Assembly (NCBI RefSeq): GCF_963924675.1
Contig: NC_089236.1
Location: 30,837,319-30,901,318, forward strand
Direction of reading: 5' to 3'
Source of the DNA: Phocoena phocoena
Lineage: Eukaryota > Chordata > Mammalia > Artiodactyla > Phocoenidae
Length of the DNA: 64,000 nt
In this document: positions 1 to 10,056 of the stretch, in pieces
Layout of the letters: every line of letters starts with the position of its first letter
Position numbering within the stretch: the first letter of the stretch is position 1
The notes under the pieces: model-generated
The model's input: the letters and a program-made list of their open reading frames with translations, nothing else
What the model was told of the DNA's origin: nothing
Database searches by the model: none
Made by a program: the position numbers and the translations under genes

Positions 1-845
1 TCTTATTTCCTTTTTGGTTTTTTTCACTGAGTGTTTTGTTTTTTTTTTTTAGTAGATGTTGTTTAGTTACCATATGCTTTTCCCATTTTTCTTTCTGCAA
101 TTGATTTCTAGTTTCATTCCACTGTGATCAAAAATATTGCTTCATATAATTTCTTTCCTCTTAAATTTGTTGAGACTTGCTTTGTGGTCAATAATGTGAT
201 CTATCCTGAAGAACATTCCATGTGCACTTGAAAAAAAAATTGTATTCTGTTTTACAGTGGGATATCCTGTAAACATTTATTCTTTTCTCTGGTTTATTGT
301 GTCATTTAAGACGACAGCTGCCTTATTGATTTTTCATTCTGGATGATCTTTCCATTGATGAAAGTGGGATGATAAAGTCCCCTACTATTATTGTATTATT
401 TCTCCCTTTATGTCTATTAATATTTCTCCCTTTATGTCTATTAATATTTCTCCCTTTATGTCTATTAATATTTGCTTTATATATTTAGGTGCTCCTGCAT
501 TGGGTGCATATATATTATTGAGTGTAATATTCTCTTCCTGTATTTACCCCTTATCATTATGTAATACACTTTATCTTTTGCTGTAGACTTTGTTTTAAAG
601 TCTATTTTGTCCAATATGAGTATTGCTATCCCCATTTTCTTGTCATTTCCCTTTTCATGAACTCTTTTTTCCATCCCCTCCCTTTTACTCTGTATATGTC
701 TTTAGCGCTGAGGTGAGTCTCTTATAAGCAGCATACAGATGGGTCTTGTTTTTTATCCAATCAACCACGCTATGGCTTTGATTGGAGCATGTAGTCCATT
801 GACATTTAAAGTAACTATTGATAGGTATATACTTATTACCATTTT
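1..845 (-). pseudogene. L1M ORF2 endonuclease fragment
   Basis: The minus strand encodes decayed L1 endonuclease sequence. The longest open piece (477-674) contains KMGIAILILDKIDFK, equivalent to the GVAILISDKIDFK stretch of the better copies in this window. The rest is interrupted by stops and frameshifts, and a local triplication (397-468) adds 48 bases. Endonuclease nicks target DNA during L1 insertion; this copy is dead. The catalytic and later domains lie beyond the window edge or are unreadable. Confidence 0.75.
397..468. repeat. Three perfect tandem copies of a 24-bp unit
   Basis: Units at 397-420, 421-444 and 445-468 are identical, each beginning TATTTCTCCC and ending TCTATTAA. Related L1 copies have the region once, so this is a local expansion in the old L1 rather than an inherited feature. 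Confidence 0.95.
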
Positions 846-1121
846 ATTACTTTTTTGTTTGTTTTTGTAGTTCTCTCTCTGTTCATTTCTCTTTTTTGTT
901 TCTTCCCTTGTGGTTTGATGGTTTTGTTTAGAGTGTGCTTGTGTTCCTTTCTTTCTAGTTTTCGTGACCCTGTTGTATATTTTTGATTTGTGATTATCAT
1001 GAGGTTCACATATGTTGACATATAACTATATTTACTTCTTTTAAAATGGTAGTCATTTAAGTTCAAACACATACTAAAAGATCTACATTTTTTTACTCCC
1101 CTCCCACACATTTCTTGTTTT

Positions 1122-1335
1122 TTATTTTTTTCTTTTCTTTTTGAGGTACACGGGCCTCTCACTATTGTGGCCTCTCCTGTTGGGGAGCAACAGGCTCCAG
1201 ACGCACAGGCTCAGTGGCCATGGCTCACAGGCTTAGCCACTCTGCGGCAAGTGGGATCTTCCCGGACGGGGGCATGAACCAGTGTTCACTGCATGGGCAG
1301 GCGGATTCTCAACCACTGCACCACCAGGGAAGCCC
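1122..1335 (-). mobile_element. CHR-type SINE (tRNA-derived), minus strand
   Basis: The reverse complement starts at 1335 with the CHR head (GGGGCTTCCCTGGTGGTGCAG), has a degenerate B box (GGTTCATGCCC) and ends in an impure A/T-rich tail at 1122-1143. A perfect 13-bp target duplication, CATTTCTTGTTTT, sits at 1109-1121 and 1336-1348. It inserted into the inter-ORF spacer of the old L1M and is therefore younger than that element. Confidence 0.95.
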
Positions 1336-1559
1336 CATTTCTTGTTTTGATGTTCTATTTTACATCATCACTTTTATCCCTTATCTGTTTATTTTAGTTA
1401 TAGTTTATTTTCAAATTTTGTCTTTTAATTTTTATACTAGCTTATTTAAGTGGTTGATCCTCAGCCCTTATTATACATTTTCCTTTCTTACTGGAATTTT
1501 TCCTTTCCTGCAGATTCTTACTTCTTGTTATAGCCTTTCCTTTTCCACTTAAAGAAGAC

Positions 1560-2430
1560 CCATTAATATTTATTTTATGGTAGATTAGGTATTGATGAAC
1601 TCTTTTAGTTTTTGCTTGTATGAGAAGTTCTTTATCTCTCCTTGAACTCTAGATGATAATCTTTCTAGGTAGAGTATTCTAGGTTGCAGGATTTTCCCTG
1701 TCAGCACTTTGAATATATTATGCCATTCCCTTCTTGCCTGTAATGTTTCTGCAGAAAAATCAGGTGATAGCCTTATAGTAGTTCCCTTGTACATGACTAT
1801 TTTTCTCTTGCTGCCTTTCAAATTCTTTCTTTGTCTTTAAATTTTGTCATTTTAATTATTATATGTCTTGGTGTGGGTCTGTTTGGGTTAGTCTTGTTTG
1901 GGACCCTCTTTGCTTCCTGTACCTAGATAGCTATTTCCTTCTTCAAATATGGGAAATTTTCAGCCACAATTTCATAAAAATGCATTTTTGACCCTCTTGT
2001 CTCTCTTCCTCTGGGACCTCTATAATGAGAATATTGGTACACTTCATGTTATCCTATAGATCTCTTAAACTGTTCTCATTCTTTAAATTTGTTTTTTGTT
2101 TTTCTGTTATTATTGGGTGACTTCCATTATTCTATTTTCCAGATAGCTTATGCATTCTATATCACTTAGTCTGCTATTCATTCTTTCTGGTTTAATTTTT
2201 AATGCAGTTATCTTATTCTTCATTTCTGACTGGTCCTTTTTAAAATTCTGTGTTTAGTCTTTTTCCTAATTCAGTTAGCATTCTTATTACTAATGTTTTG
2301 AATTCTTTATCTAGTAAATTGTTTATTTCTGTTTCATTCTTTTTAGGGATTTTCTATTGCTCTTTCAATTGCGACCACTTTCTCTATCCTTTCATTTTGC
2401 TTAACTTTCTCTGTCTCTATGAATTTAGGT
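1560..2430 (-). pseudogene. L1M ORF1 remnant
   Basis: The minus strand encodes a decayed L1 ORF1, the RNA-binding chaperone of the L1 particle. The clearest part is the C-terminal domain at 1585-1821, with RLSPDFSAETLQARREWHNI followed by GKILQPRILY, matching the intact ORF1 at 53904-54797. The upstream coiled-coil and RRM parts are recognisable only in pieces, with multiple frame breaks. Not functional. Confidence 0.75.
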
Positions 2431-2439
2431 GAAACATTT

Positions 2440-3745
2440 ACTATTGTAACCTTGAAGTGTTTTTCTCATCTGGGAGTTTCCCTATACAGTCTGCAAGTGC
2501 CTTTGGTGGGAGAACTGAATTTGGTGCAAACAGAACTCAAATCTTTCCTCAGGGTGTGCTGGCAGCTGTCACCTCGTTAAGAGGTGGGTCTGGTGATGTA
2601 AGGCAGGAGCCATTTATGAAGCAGAGCTTTCCCTCTGCCAAGTGACCATCACTGCCCTACCAGAGGTGGTTGGATCCCCAGTTGATGGAGCAGAAGCCCT
2701 GAGAGTTGGATCCAAGCTGGCTCTGTTCTCTTTAAGTCTTTGTTCTAAACTCTCCTAGCACTGGTAACCTCACCCCAGAGAGGAACAGTGCTGGACAAAA
2801 GAAGTCTGTGTGGTGTCAGCAGCCTGGCCATAGACAGATGTCCAGTCTGTCTCTGATGCACTGCCTATGTGACCACCAGCAATGGCAGCTTCTCTGCATC
2901 TGAGTCTCCTTTGTCCCTCACAGCTGATCACTCTTCCCTGCCTCCCCCACACACTCCCTGTTGTGGAGCCACATGGCAGGGCAGGCAGTACTCATGTGGG
3001 CTCTTGGCATGCATGGGACAGGGTCTGTGGCAGTCGGGGCACTGTCAGAAATTGGGACTGCCTGTGAAGTGTTGTCCATGCAATCATCAGCTATGATTGA
3101 TGTTGCCATGCTCAGATATGGCCCCAGGTCCAAGTCACCTCTGAGTTCCATGGCTGAGCTTTCTCCCAGTTGTGGCAGCCATTGCTTCAGTGGGGACCTG
3201 TGAGGTGAAGTAAGTAGGGCTGGAGCATTTGCCTGGCCCAGGCTGGGGCATGCACAGAGACAGTTGTGGGAAACCTTAGACTGTAGCACCTCAATCCGCC
3301 CTCTCTGTCCTGGCATGGGAGCAAGCCAGTGCTTGTGTGTTCCTCAGAAGTGGAGTCCAGGCTTCCCACAGCTCTCCTATTAGTCCCAGTGGCCTCCCAA
3401 GTAGCCAAGATGGCTGGTCTTCCCTATGTCAGACCCCAGAATTGGAGTGCCCAATATATAGTTCAAATTATTCACACCTCAGGGCAGATCTCTGTCAATG
3501 TATTCTCCCTTTTACTCTGAGTATCCTCCCAGGGGCACTGGTCCCAATCAGATTGCTTTTTCATCCCTTCTCACCCAATTTCATGTGGATCTTTCTTACA
3601 GCCTTGGTTATATATGAGCCTTTCTGCCAGTTTCCAGTCAGTTTTCAGTGAGAAAATTTCCACAAGTAGATGTATTTCTGAAGTGATTGTGGGATAGGTG
3701 AGTTTCACATCTTCTTACTCCACCAGCTTGATTGATAACCCCCTG
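2440..3745 (-). promoter_or_regulatory. 5'UTR/promoter region of the old L1M
   Basis: About 1.3 kb of GC-richer sequence upstream of ORF1 on the minus strand, ending at the element's 5' boundary near 3745. In L1s this segment holds the internal RNA polymerase II promoter. Several short frames here on both strands are chance openings in GC-rich DNA. No intact factor site is claimed. Confidence 0.55.
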
Positions 3746-4015
3746 TTGTGGGAAACTCAACCAAACTAGTTGTCTCTCAGTACAAATTTGACAGTTTGCT
3801 CTACTTCAAAAAGATTTTACATACATGTTAATTTTGCACCATTCATCCATACTTATCACAGTTTTTTTACTATCCCTATTTATTATTGCTAAGATAGCAA
3901 ACTCAACACGTATAATCAACTATGAAACTTTGACAAAATTTTTGCACAAATAATTCTGGAGCCAACTTTTCCCTTTGTCTCATAGTAAGAAGAAAAATTG
4001 TATGTATGTGTGTTA
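3746..4015. other. Single-copy sequence, nothing recognised
   Basis: AT-rich DNA between two old L1 copies. I see no frame, repeat or RNA gene in it. Confidence 0.5.
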
Positions 4016-4624
4016 ATTTTTTTTCAGGTTTCTTGAGATATAATTGACATGTAATATGTACATTTTAGGTATATAATGTGTTGCTTTGAAAAACATGTGT
4101 TGTGAAATTATTACTACAGCAGGGTTTGTTAACACTTTTACCTCACATGATTATCACTTCTATTTTATGGGGAGAATATTTGATATCTACTTTCTTTGCC
4201 ACTTTCAAGTATATAATGCAGAAATTTGAGATCTACTCTCTTAACAACTTTTCAAGTACATAATACCTTTCAAATATAATAATACAAGTATATATAATGT
4301 AATTTTAAGTTAACTCTAGTCTTGAGATTCATTCACCCCCCAGAATTTGTTCGTCTTATAGCTGGAAGTTTGTACCCTTTAACTATAGTCTCCTCATTTT
4401 CTCAATTCCCCAGTCCCTGGCTAACCCATTTCTACTCATTGTTTCTATGAGTTTGGCTTTTTCAGAAAATATTCCACATATAAGCAATATCATGCAGTAA
4501 TTATCTTTCCCTGTCTGATTTATTTAGTATAAATAAATACATCTCATTTAGTATAATGCTTTTAAGTTCTATCCATGTTGCAAAAAGCAAGATTTCCTTC
4601 TTTCCCATGGCTGAATAATATTCC

Positions 4625-4658
<34 letters not shown>

Positions 4659-5165
4659 CATGTGCATGTGTGTGTTTGAATGTATCTCACATCTTCTTTA
4701 TCCATTCATCCATAGATGTAGTTAGGTTCTTTCCATATTTCTTGGCTATTGTAAATAAAGTTGCAATGAACATGGAGTTTCAAAAATCTCTTCAAGATCC
4801 TGATTTAATTTCCTTTGGATACACCAGAAGTGATATTGTTGGATAATACGGTTGTTCAACTTTTAATTTTTTTGAGAACCTACATTCTATTTTCCATATT
4901 AGCTGCACCAACGTATATTTCTACGAACAGTGCACAGAGTTCCCTTTCCTCCACATCTTTGCCAATACTTTTTATCTCTTGTCTTTTCAATAATAGCCAT
5001 ATTAACATGTTTGAAGGCTGTCTCTTTGTGGTTTTGATTTGTATTTCCCTAATAATGTGTGAGCATCTTTTCATGTACTTTTTGGCTATTTGGATTTCTT
5101 CTTTGGAAAAATGCGTATTCAGTTTCTCTGTCCATTTTTAAATTGGATTTTTAAAAATTAATTTA
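4016..5165 (-). mobile_element. Old L1M, minus strand, 3' end part
   Basis: It starts with a poly-T run (the tail, read backwards) at 4017-4024, continues through an old L1M 3'UTR (TTGAGATATAATTGACATG) and into the C-terminal end of ORF2. The frame at 4880-5074 on the minus strand keeps [15 protein letters not shown]. Homology stops at about 5165 inside ORF2 and appears to resume at 8819 in the same orientation, so this and 8819-9365 are probably halves of one insertion. Confidence 0.8.
4627..4656. repeat. (TG)15 microsatellite
   Basis: Fifteen uninterrupted TG dinucleotides inside the L1M 3'UTR, followed by impure TG-rich sequence to about 4675. Confidence 0.95.
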
Positions 5166-6287
5166 TATTGGAGTAGGACCTGCGTGGCAGGGAAAGGCAG
5201 CCCAGCCTGGGGTGGGGGGTGGGGGGTGGTCTCTGAGTGCCTCGGAGTGCAGAGTTCTGGAGCTCAGAGTAAACAAAGGATGTTGCAGCCATCAAGCCAG
5301 CAACCACTGCAACCACCCTGACTGTGCACCCTGAGGTGATTCAAGATGGGAAGAAAAAACAGGATAGTGACACTAGATAGTTAAGGCTTCCCTACTGTGC
5401 CTCAGAGACCATGAAGTTCAAAGTTCTCATTATGAACATGATGAAGCTAAGGCCCAGGGAGAGGAGTGACTTTCCCAAGGCCACCCAGGTGACTAGTGCC
5501 AGTGCCCAGACAAGATGCGAAGCCACTTGGGGTTGAACCTACCCCAAATCACTGGGTACAGGAACTCAAGAGACTCATGCCAAGTCGACCTGCCCTGTAA
5601 TGCAGACTGGTAGCATGAGAACCCCAGACCCCTGACTCATTTCTCCATGCCACTTCTTTTCAATACCAGCATCTCACTCAGGGCACTGGGATGCTCTGTG
5701 CTGCAGGGACCCTGTGTCGAGGAGATGTCAAGTTGCCCCTGTGCTCTCTCCAAGCTCCCTTCCCAGTGCCTGTCACCTGGCTTTCCTTCTCTCCCAACTG
5801 CCCTTCTTCTCTCCTCTGATACCTACCTTTTAGAGATTTCTTGACTAGAATCTTCTGCCGCATTTTCCTCCCACTTGTGTCTCTAAAGCTCATTCCTCAG
5901 AGTCACCCATTCCCCAAGTGATGACAACTCCATCCACCTCTAAGTCCCAGCCATGTTTCCTGTTCCTCATGCAGACTGTGGTTTCAGACCGCCAGCCCCC
6001 ACACCCATCCTCATGTGGAATACGTGGAATGTGGGCGAGGCTGCTGTTTTTCTGCTCAGTGTGTCTGACTACCTGAAAGTATCTCATGAGAGACTCATTT
6101 CTTTGGCTTGAATGCAAATACCCCCAGGAGTGGTCACACATGAAGCCATTGACAGTGCTGGTGTCTTGAAGAATAGGAATGACTTTTTCAGTGAAAATGA
6201 GTGGACATGTAAGTTTCAGCAGGAGCTCAAATCCTCAATGAGAAAGAGAGGCATGGTATTGGCAGTATCTGTAGCAAGCATAGATTG
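5166..6287. other. Non-L1 sequence interrupting the L1M, with one MIR
   Basis: About 1.1 kb of mixed, moderately GC-rich sequence. Apart from a MIR fragment (5404-5560) no family is recognised. The short frames on both strands lack any protein-like signal I can name. Its position between two halves of one L1M is unexplained (see findings). Confidence 0.5.
5404..5560 (-). mobile_element. MIR SINE fragment
   Basis: Contains the reverse complement of the MIR core: TGAAGCTAAGGCCCAGGGAG, then GTGACTTTCCCAAGGCCACC, then CCAGTGCCC, in the expected order and spacing. Diverged and without visible target duplications, as expected for this ancient family. Confidence 0.7.
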
Positions 6288-6446
6288 TCTGGGGGGTGTT
6301 GGCAAAACTTTTCTGTAAAGGGCTGAACAGTAAATAGTCCATAGACTTTTACTTTTACTAAGTCTATTTGTAATAGTCTTTAGGGACCACACGGTCTCTG
6401 TCACAACTACTCAATTCTGTTGTAGTGCAAAAGCAGCCATAGGCTG

Positions 6447-6947
6447 AGTTATAGGCTGAGTTGTGTCCCCCTAGATCTATATGTTGAAGTTCTAACACCC
6501 AGTATCTCAGAACGTGAATGTATTTGGAGATGGGGTCTTTAAAAGGTGATTAAGATAAACAGAGGTCCCTGGATGGACCTTGATCCAATATGGCTGGTGT
6601 TTTTGTAAGAAGAGGAGATTAGGACACAGAGGTGTTCAGAGGGAAGGCAATGTGAGGACACAGGGAGAAAACAGCCATCGACATGACAAGGAGAGAGGTC
6701 TCAGGAGAAACCAACCTGCTGACACATTGATCTCTGACCTCCAGCCTCCAGAACTGTGAGGCTGTTGGGACTTACTTGGCAATCCAGTGGTTAGGACTTG
6801 AAGCTGCCACTGCAGGAGACATAGGTTCGATCCCTGGTCAGGGAACTAAGCTTGTACATGCAGTGCAGAATGCCCCCCCAAAAAATGTCTGCTACTTAAG
6901 TCCCCCAGTACAGTCTGTGATTATGGCAGCCCTAGCAAACTGATACA
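6447..6947 (+). mobile_element. Solo LTR, MaLR-like, inside the hAT element
   Basis: The body contains GGCTGAGTTGTGTCCCCCTA, ATGTTGAAGTTCTAACACCC, CCAATATGGCTGGTG and, at the end, GGCAGCCCTAGCAAACTGATACA, a conserved mammalian repeat with TG...CA-type ends. Removing the internal SINE leaves about 380 bp, suitable for a solo LTR. It has no internal coding region. The MaLR assignment is from memory of the consensus and is tentative. Confidence 0.55.
6767..6885 (+). mobile_element. Short CHR/Bov-tA-type tRNA SINE
   Basis: About 119 bp with A-box-like CCAGTGGTTAGGACT and a B box GGTTCGATCCC, followed by TGGTCAGGGAACTAAG and a short A tail. It is the shorter and older tRNA-derived SINE form shared by whales and ruminants. 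It splits the LTR, so it is the youngest layer of this nest. Confidence 0.8.
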
Positions 6948-7006
6948 GGCAGCCTGTACATGAATGAGTGTGACTGTGTGACAATCAAACTTTATGAACA
7001 TTGAAA

Positions 7007-8776
7007 AAACATTTTTTTTATTGAAGTATAGTTGATTTACAATGTTGTTTTAGTTTATGGTGTACAGAAAAGTGAATCAGTTATACATATACATATATCC
7101 ACTCTTTTTTAGATTCTATTCCCATATAGGTCATTACAGGGTATTGAGTAGAGTTCCCTGTGCTACAGAGTAGGTTCTTATTAGTCATCTGTTTTATATA
7201 TAGTAGTGTGTATATGTCAATCCCAATCTCCCAATTTACCCCTCTCCCCTTTTACCCTCGGTAACCAAAAGTTTGTTTTCTGTCTCTGACTCTATTTCTG
7301 TTTTGGAAATAAGTTCATTTGTACCATTTTTTTAGCTTCAACATAGAAGCGATATCGTGATATTTGTCTTTGTCTGACTTACTGCACTCAGTATGACAAT
7401 CTCTAGATCAAACCATGTTGCTGCAAAGGGCATTATTTCATTCTTTCTAATGGCTGAGTAATATTCCATTGCATGTATGTACCACAGCTTCTTTATTCAT
7501 TCTTCTGTCAACAGACATTTAGATTGCTTCCATGTCCTGGTTATTGTAACTAGTGCTGCAATGAACACTGGTGTATATGTATATTTTAGAACTATGGTTT
7601 TCTTCAGATATATGCCCAGTAGTGGGATTTCTGGGTCATAAGGTAATTCTATTTCTCATTTCTTAAGGAACCTCCATACTGTACCAATTTACATTCCTAC
7701 CAACAGTGTAGGAGGGTTCAGAGCTGGAGGAATTGAAGATGACACAAACAGTTGGAAAAATATATCATGTTCTAGGATTGGAAAAATCAATATTGTGAAA
7801 ATGACTATACTGACCAAGGTAGTCTACAGATTCAATGCAATCCCTATCAAATTGCCAATGGCATTTTTCACAGAATTAGAAGAAAAAAAAATTACAATTT
7901 GTATGAAAACACAAAACACCAGGAATAGCCAAAACAATCTTGATAAAGAAAATGGAGCTACAGGAATCAGGCTCCCTGACTTCAGACTATACTACCAAGC
8001 TACAGTAAGCAAAACAGTATGATACTGGCACAAGAAACAAAATATAGATCAATGGAATAGGATAGAAAGCCCAGAGATAAGCCCACACACATATGGTCAC
8101 CTAATCTATGACAAAGGAGGCAAGAATATACAATGGAGAAAAGACAACCTCTTCAATAAGTGGGAAGGCTGAATGCTACATGTAAAAGAATGAAATTAGA
8201 ACACTCCCTAATACCATACACAAAAATAAACTCAAAATGGTCTAAAGACCTAAATGTAAGGCTGGATACTATAAATCTTTTAGAGGAAAACATAGGCTGA
8301 ACACTCTGTGACATAAATCACAGCAAGATCTTTTTTGATCCACCTCCTAGGGTAATGAAAATTTAAAAATAAATAAATAAATGAGACCTAATTAAACTTA
8401 AAATCTTTTGCACAACAAAGGAAACCATAAACAAGACAAAAAGACAACCCTTAGAATGGGAGAAAATATTTATCAACGAAGTGACTGACAAGGGATTAAT
8501 TTCCAAAATATACAAACTGCTCATGCAGCTCAAAATCAAACAAGCAAACAATTCAATCAAAAAATGGTCAGAATATCTAAACAGACATTTCTCCAAAGAA
8601 GATATACAGATGGCCAAGAGGCACATGAAAAGATGCTCAACATCATTAAAGATGCTCAACATCATTAGAGAAATGCAAATCAAAACTACAGTGAGGTATC
8701 ACTTCACACCAGACAGAATGGCTATCATCTAAAAATCTGCAAACAATAAATGCTGGAGAGGCTGTGGAGAAAATGG
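7007..8776 (-). mobile_element. Twin-primed L1 with inverted 5' part
   Basis: 7007-7715 is L1 on the minus strand: poly-T, 3'UTR, then ORF2 C-terminal sequence. At 7716 the orientation flips, and 7716-8776 is plus-strand ORF2 from [20 protein letters not shown] onward, ending at GGCTGTGGAGAAAATGGA. In element order, the outer end of the inverted block (8776) continues directly into the inner end of the 3' block (7715). That is the arrangement expected from twin priming. ORF2 pieces at 7795-8022 and 8481-8732 (plus) are disrupted. Confidence 0.85.
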
Positions 8777-8818
8777 ACTGGTTTCTTTTGTTTTGTTTTT
8801 TGTCTTTTTGGTTTTTTT

Positions 8819-9365
8819 TTACCATGGAGTGATATGAATTTCTTATATATTTTGGGTATTAACCCCTTACCAGGTATATAAATTGTAAAATATTTTTTCC
8901 TATTCTGTAGATTGTCTTTTCATTTTATTGATGGTTTTATGCAGAACCTTTTAGTTTTATATAGTCCCACTTATTGATTTTTTGCTTTTGGTGTCATATT
9001 TTAAAAACTTTGTCAATACTAATGTCAAGAAGCTTTTTTACCTATGCTTTCTTCTAGTTTTACAATTTTAGGTCTTATTTTAAGTCTTTAATGCAATTCA
9101 AGCTAATTTTTGTGAGTGACGTAAGTAGGGTCTAATTTCATTCTTTCACGAATGATTATCCAATTTCTTCAACAACACTTACTGAAGAGATTAACTTTTC
9201 CCTACTGTGTATCCTTGGCTTTCTTTTCAAATATTAGTTGATCATGTATCGAAGGGTCCATTTTCTGGCTCTTTATTATGTTCCATCAGTCTAGGTCTCT
9301 CTTTTTATGCCAGTATCATACACTTTTTCGATTATTGTAGCTTTGTAGTGTAGTCTTTTTAAACA
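8819..9365 (-). mobile_element. Old L1M, minus strand, continuation of 4016-5165
   Basis: Starts near GATATGAATTTCTTATATA and continues through TTTTCATTTTATTGATGG, ATGTCAAGAAGCTTTTTTAC and TTTTTATGCCAGTATCATAC, an old L1M ORF2 read backwards. It picks up in element coordinates where the copy at 4016-5165 stops. Truncated at about 9365. Confidence 0.75.
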
Positions 9366-10056
9366 TTGATAGGAACCAACACAAATGTATTTAGCCTTAC
9401 AATTTTACATATCTGGTATTAGAAATGGGAATGTCTGTGGTTATGATTTTTAATTCTGCAGAACCAAAGGAAGTGCTCCCCCAATTCATGTCAACACACA
9501 CACCCACACACGCACACACAAAACACACTCATAAACATACATACTACTCTATACTACTCATATTACCTATGCTTACTCAGTGGGTAGGTGCATAATCAAT
9601 TCAGAATATTACTTAGATATTAATTGGAATTAAATACTGCTGAAATCAGTGACTTTAGTGGAGGTCTAAAATTCTTACAACCTCTCCTGTTTCCTTTTTT
9701 TTTTTTTTTTTAAGTATTTGGAATTTCCACAGCTGTAGGGTGTAATCTATGTAGTCCATTCATAAAAAATTACCAGAGCTGTACCTACTGTTTCCTTAGT
9801 CATTCATTACTTCTCATTCCCTTGCAATATACAGCCATAGAACAAACTTTCTGGGAAAACATGAATAGGAAAGCCAATGTTGTAAAGATATACAATGACT
9901 TTGACCAGGTATATTATTTCAGCAGGGCCATAATCTGATTTTCAAGTCGAAATTAAAAAAACAAATATCTTTGGTGGAAATGCTCTGGAAAAACTATTAT
10001 GTCTTCTGTATATGTGTGAGAAAGCCTTCAAACAAAAGAAATAATAAAAGTATTAA
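9366..10056. other. Single-copy sequence with simple repeats
   Basis: Contains a CA-rich stretch at 9493-9530 and a 17-base poly-T at 9695-9711. No gene or identifiable repeat otherwise. Confidence 0.6.

Larger units (their letters stand above)
1..3745 (-). mobile_element. Old L1M LINE, minus strand, 5' half (window edge cuts ORF2)
   Basis: Read on the minus strand this runs from a GC-rich 5'UTR (about 3745-2440) through a decayed ORF1 (about 2430-1560), a long inter-ORF spacer and the endonuclease part of ORF2, which leaves the window at base 1. The 5' boundary is a motif that reads CTTACTCCACCAGC on the plus strand. The spacer between the ORFs is about 0.5 kb once the inserted SINE is removed, which suits old L1M families rather than young L1s. 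No full reading frame survives. The subfamily cannot be fixed by eye. Confidence 0.85.
6288..7003. mobile_element. hAT-Charlie non-autonomous DNA transposon, split in two
   Basis: The left part (6288-6446) carries GTTGGCAAAACTTTTCTGTA, ACACGGTCTCTGTCACAACT and GTGCAAAAGCAGCCATAG in the order of a common mammalian hAT-Charlie element. The right part (6948-7003) resumes with ATGAATGAGTGTGACTGTG and AAACTTTATGAACATTG. The two parts are separated by a solo LTR. The right end is missing, cut off where the next L1 begins. Family name not decided by eye. Confidence 0.65.

Noticed and set aside
2457..3520. Cluster of frames in GC-rich sequence, possible CpG island gene start
   Set aside because: The region is the 5'UTR of the old minus-strand L1M. 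Frames overlap on both strands and none shows family motifs.
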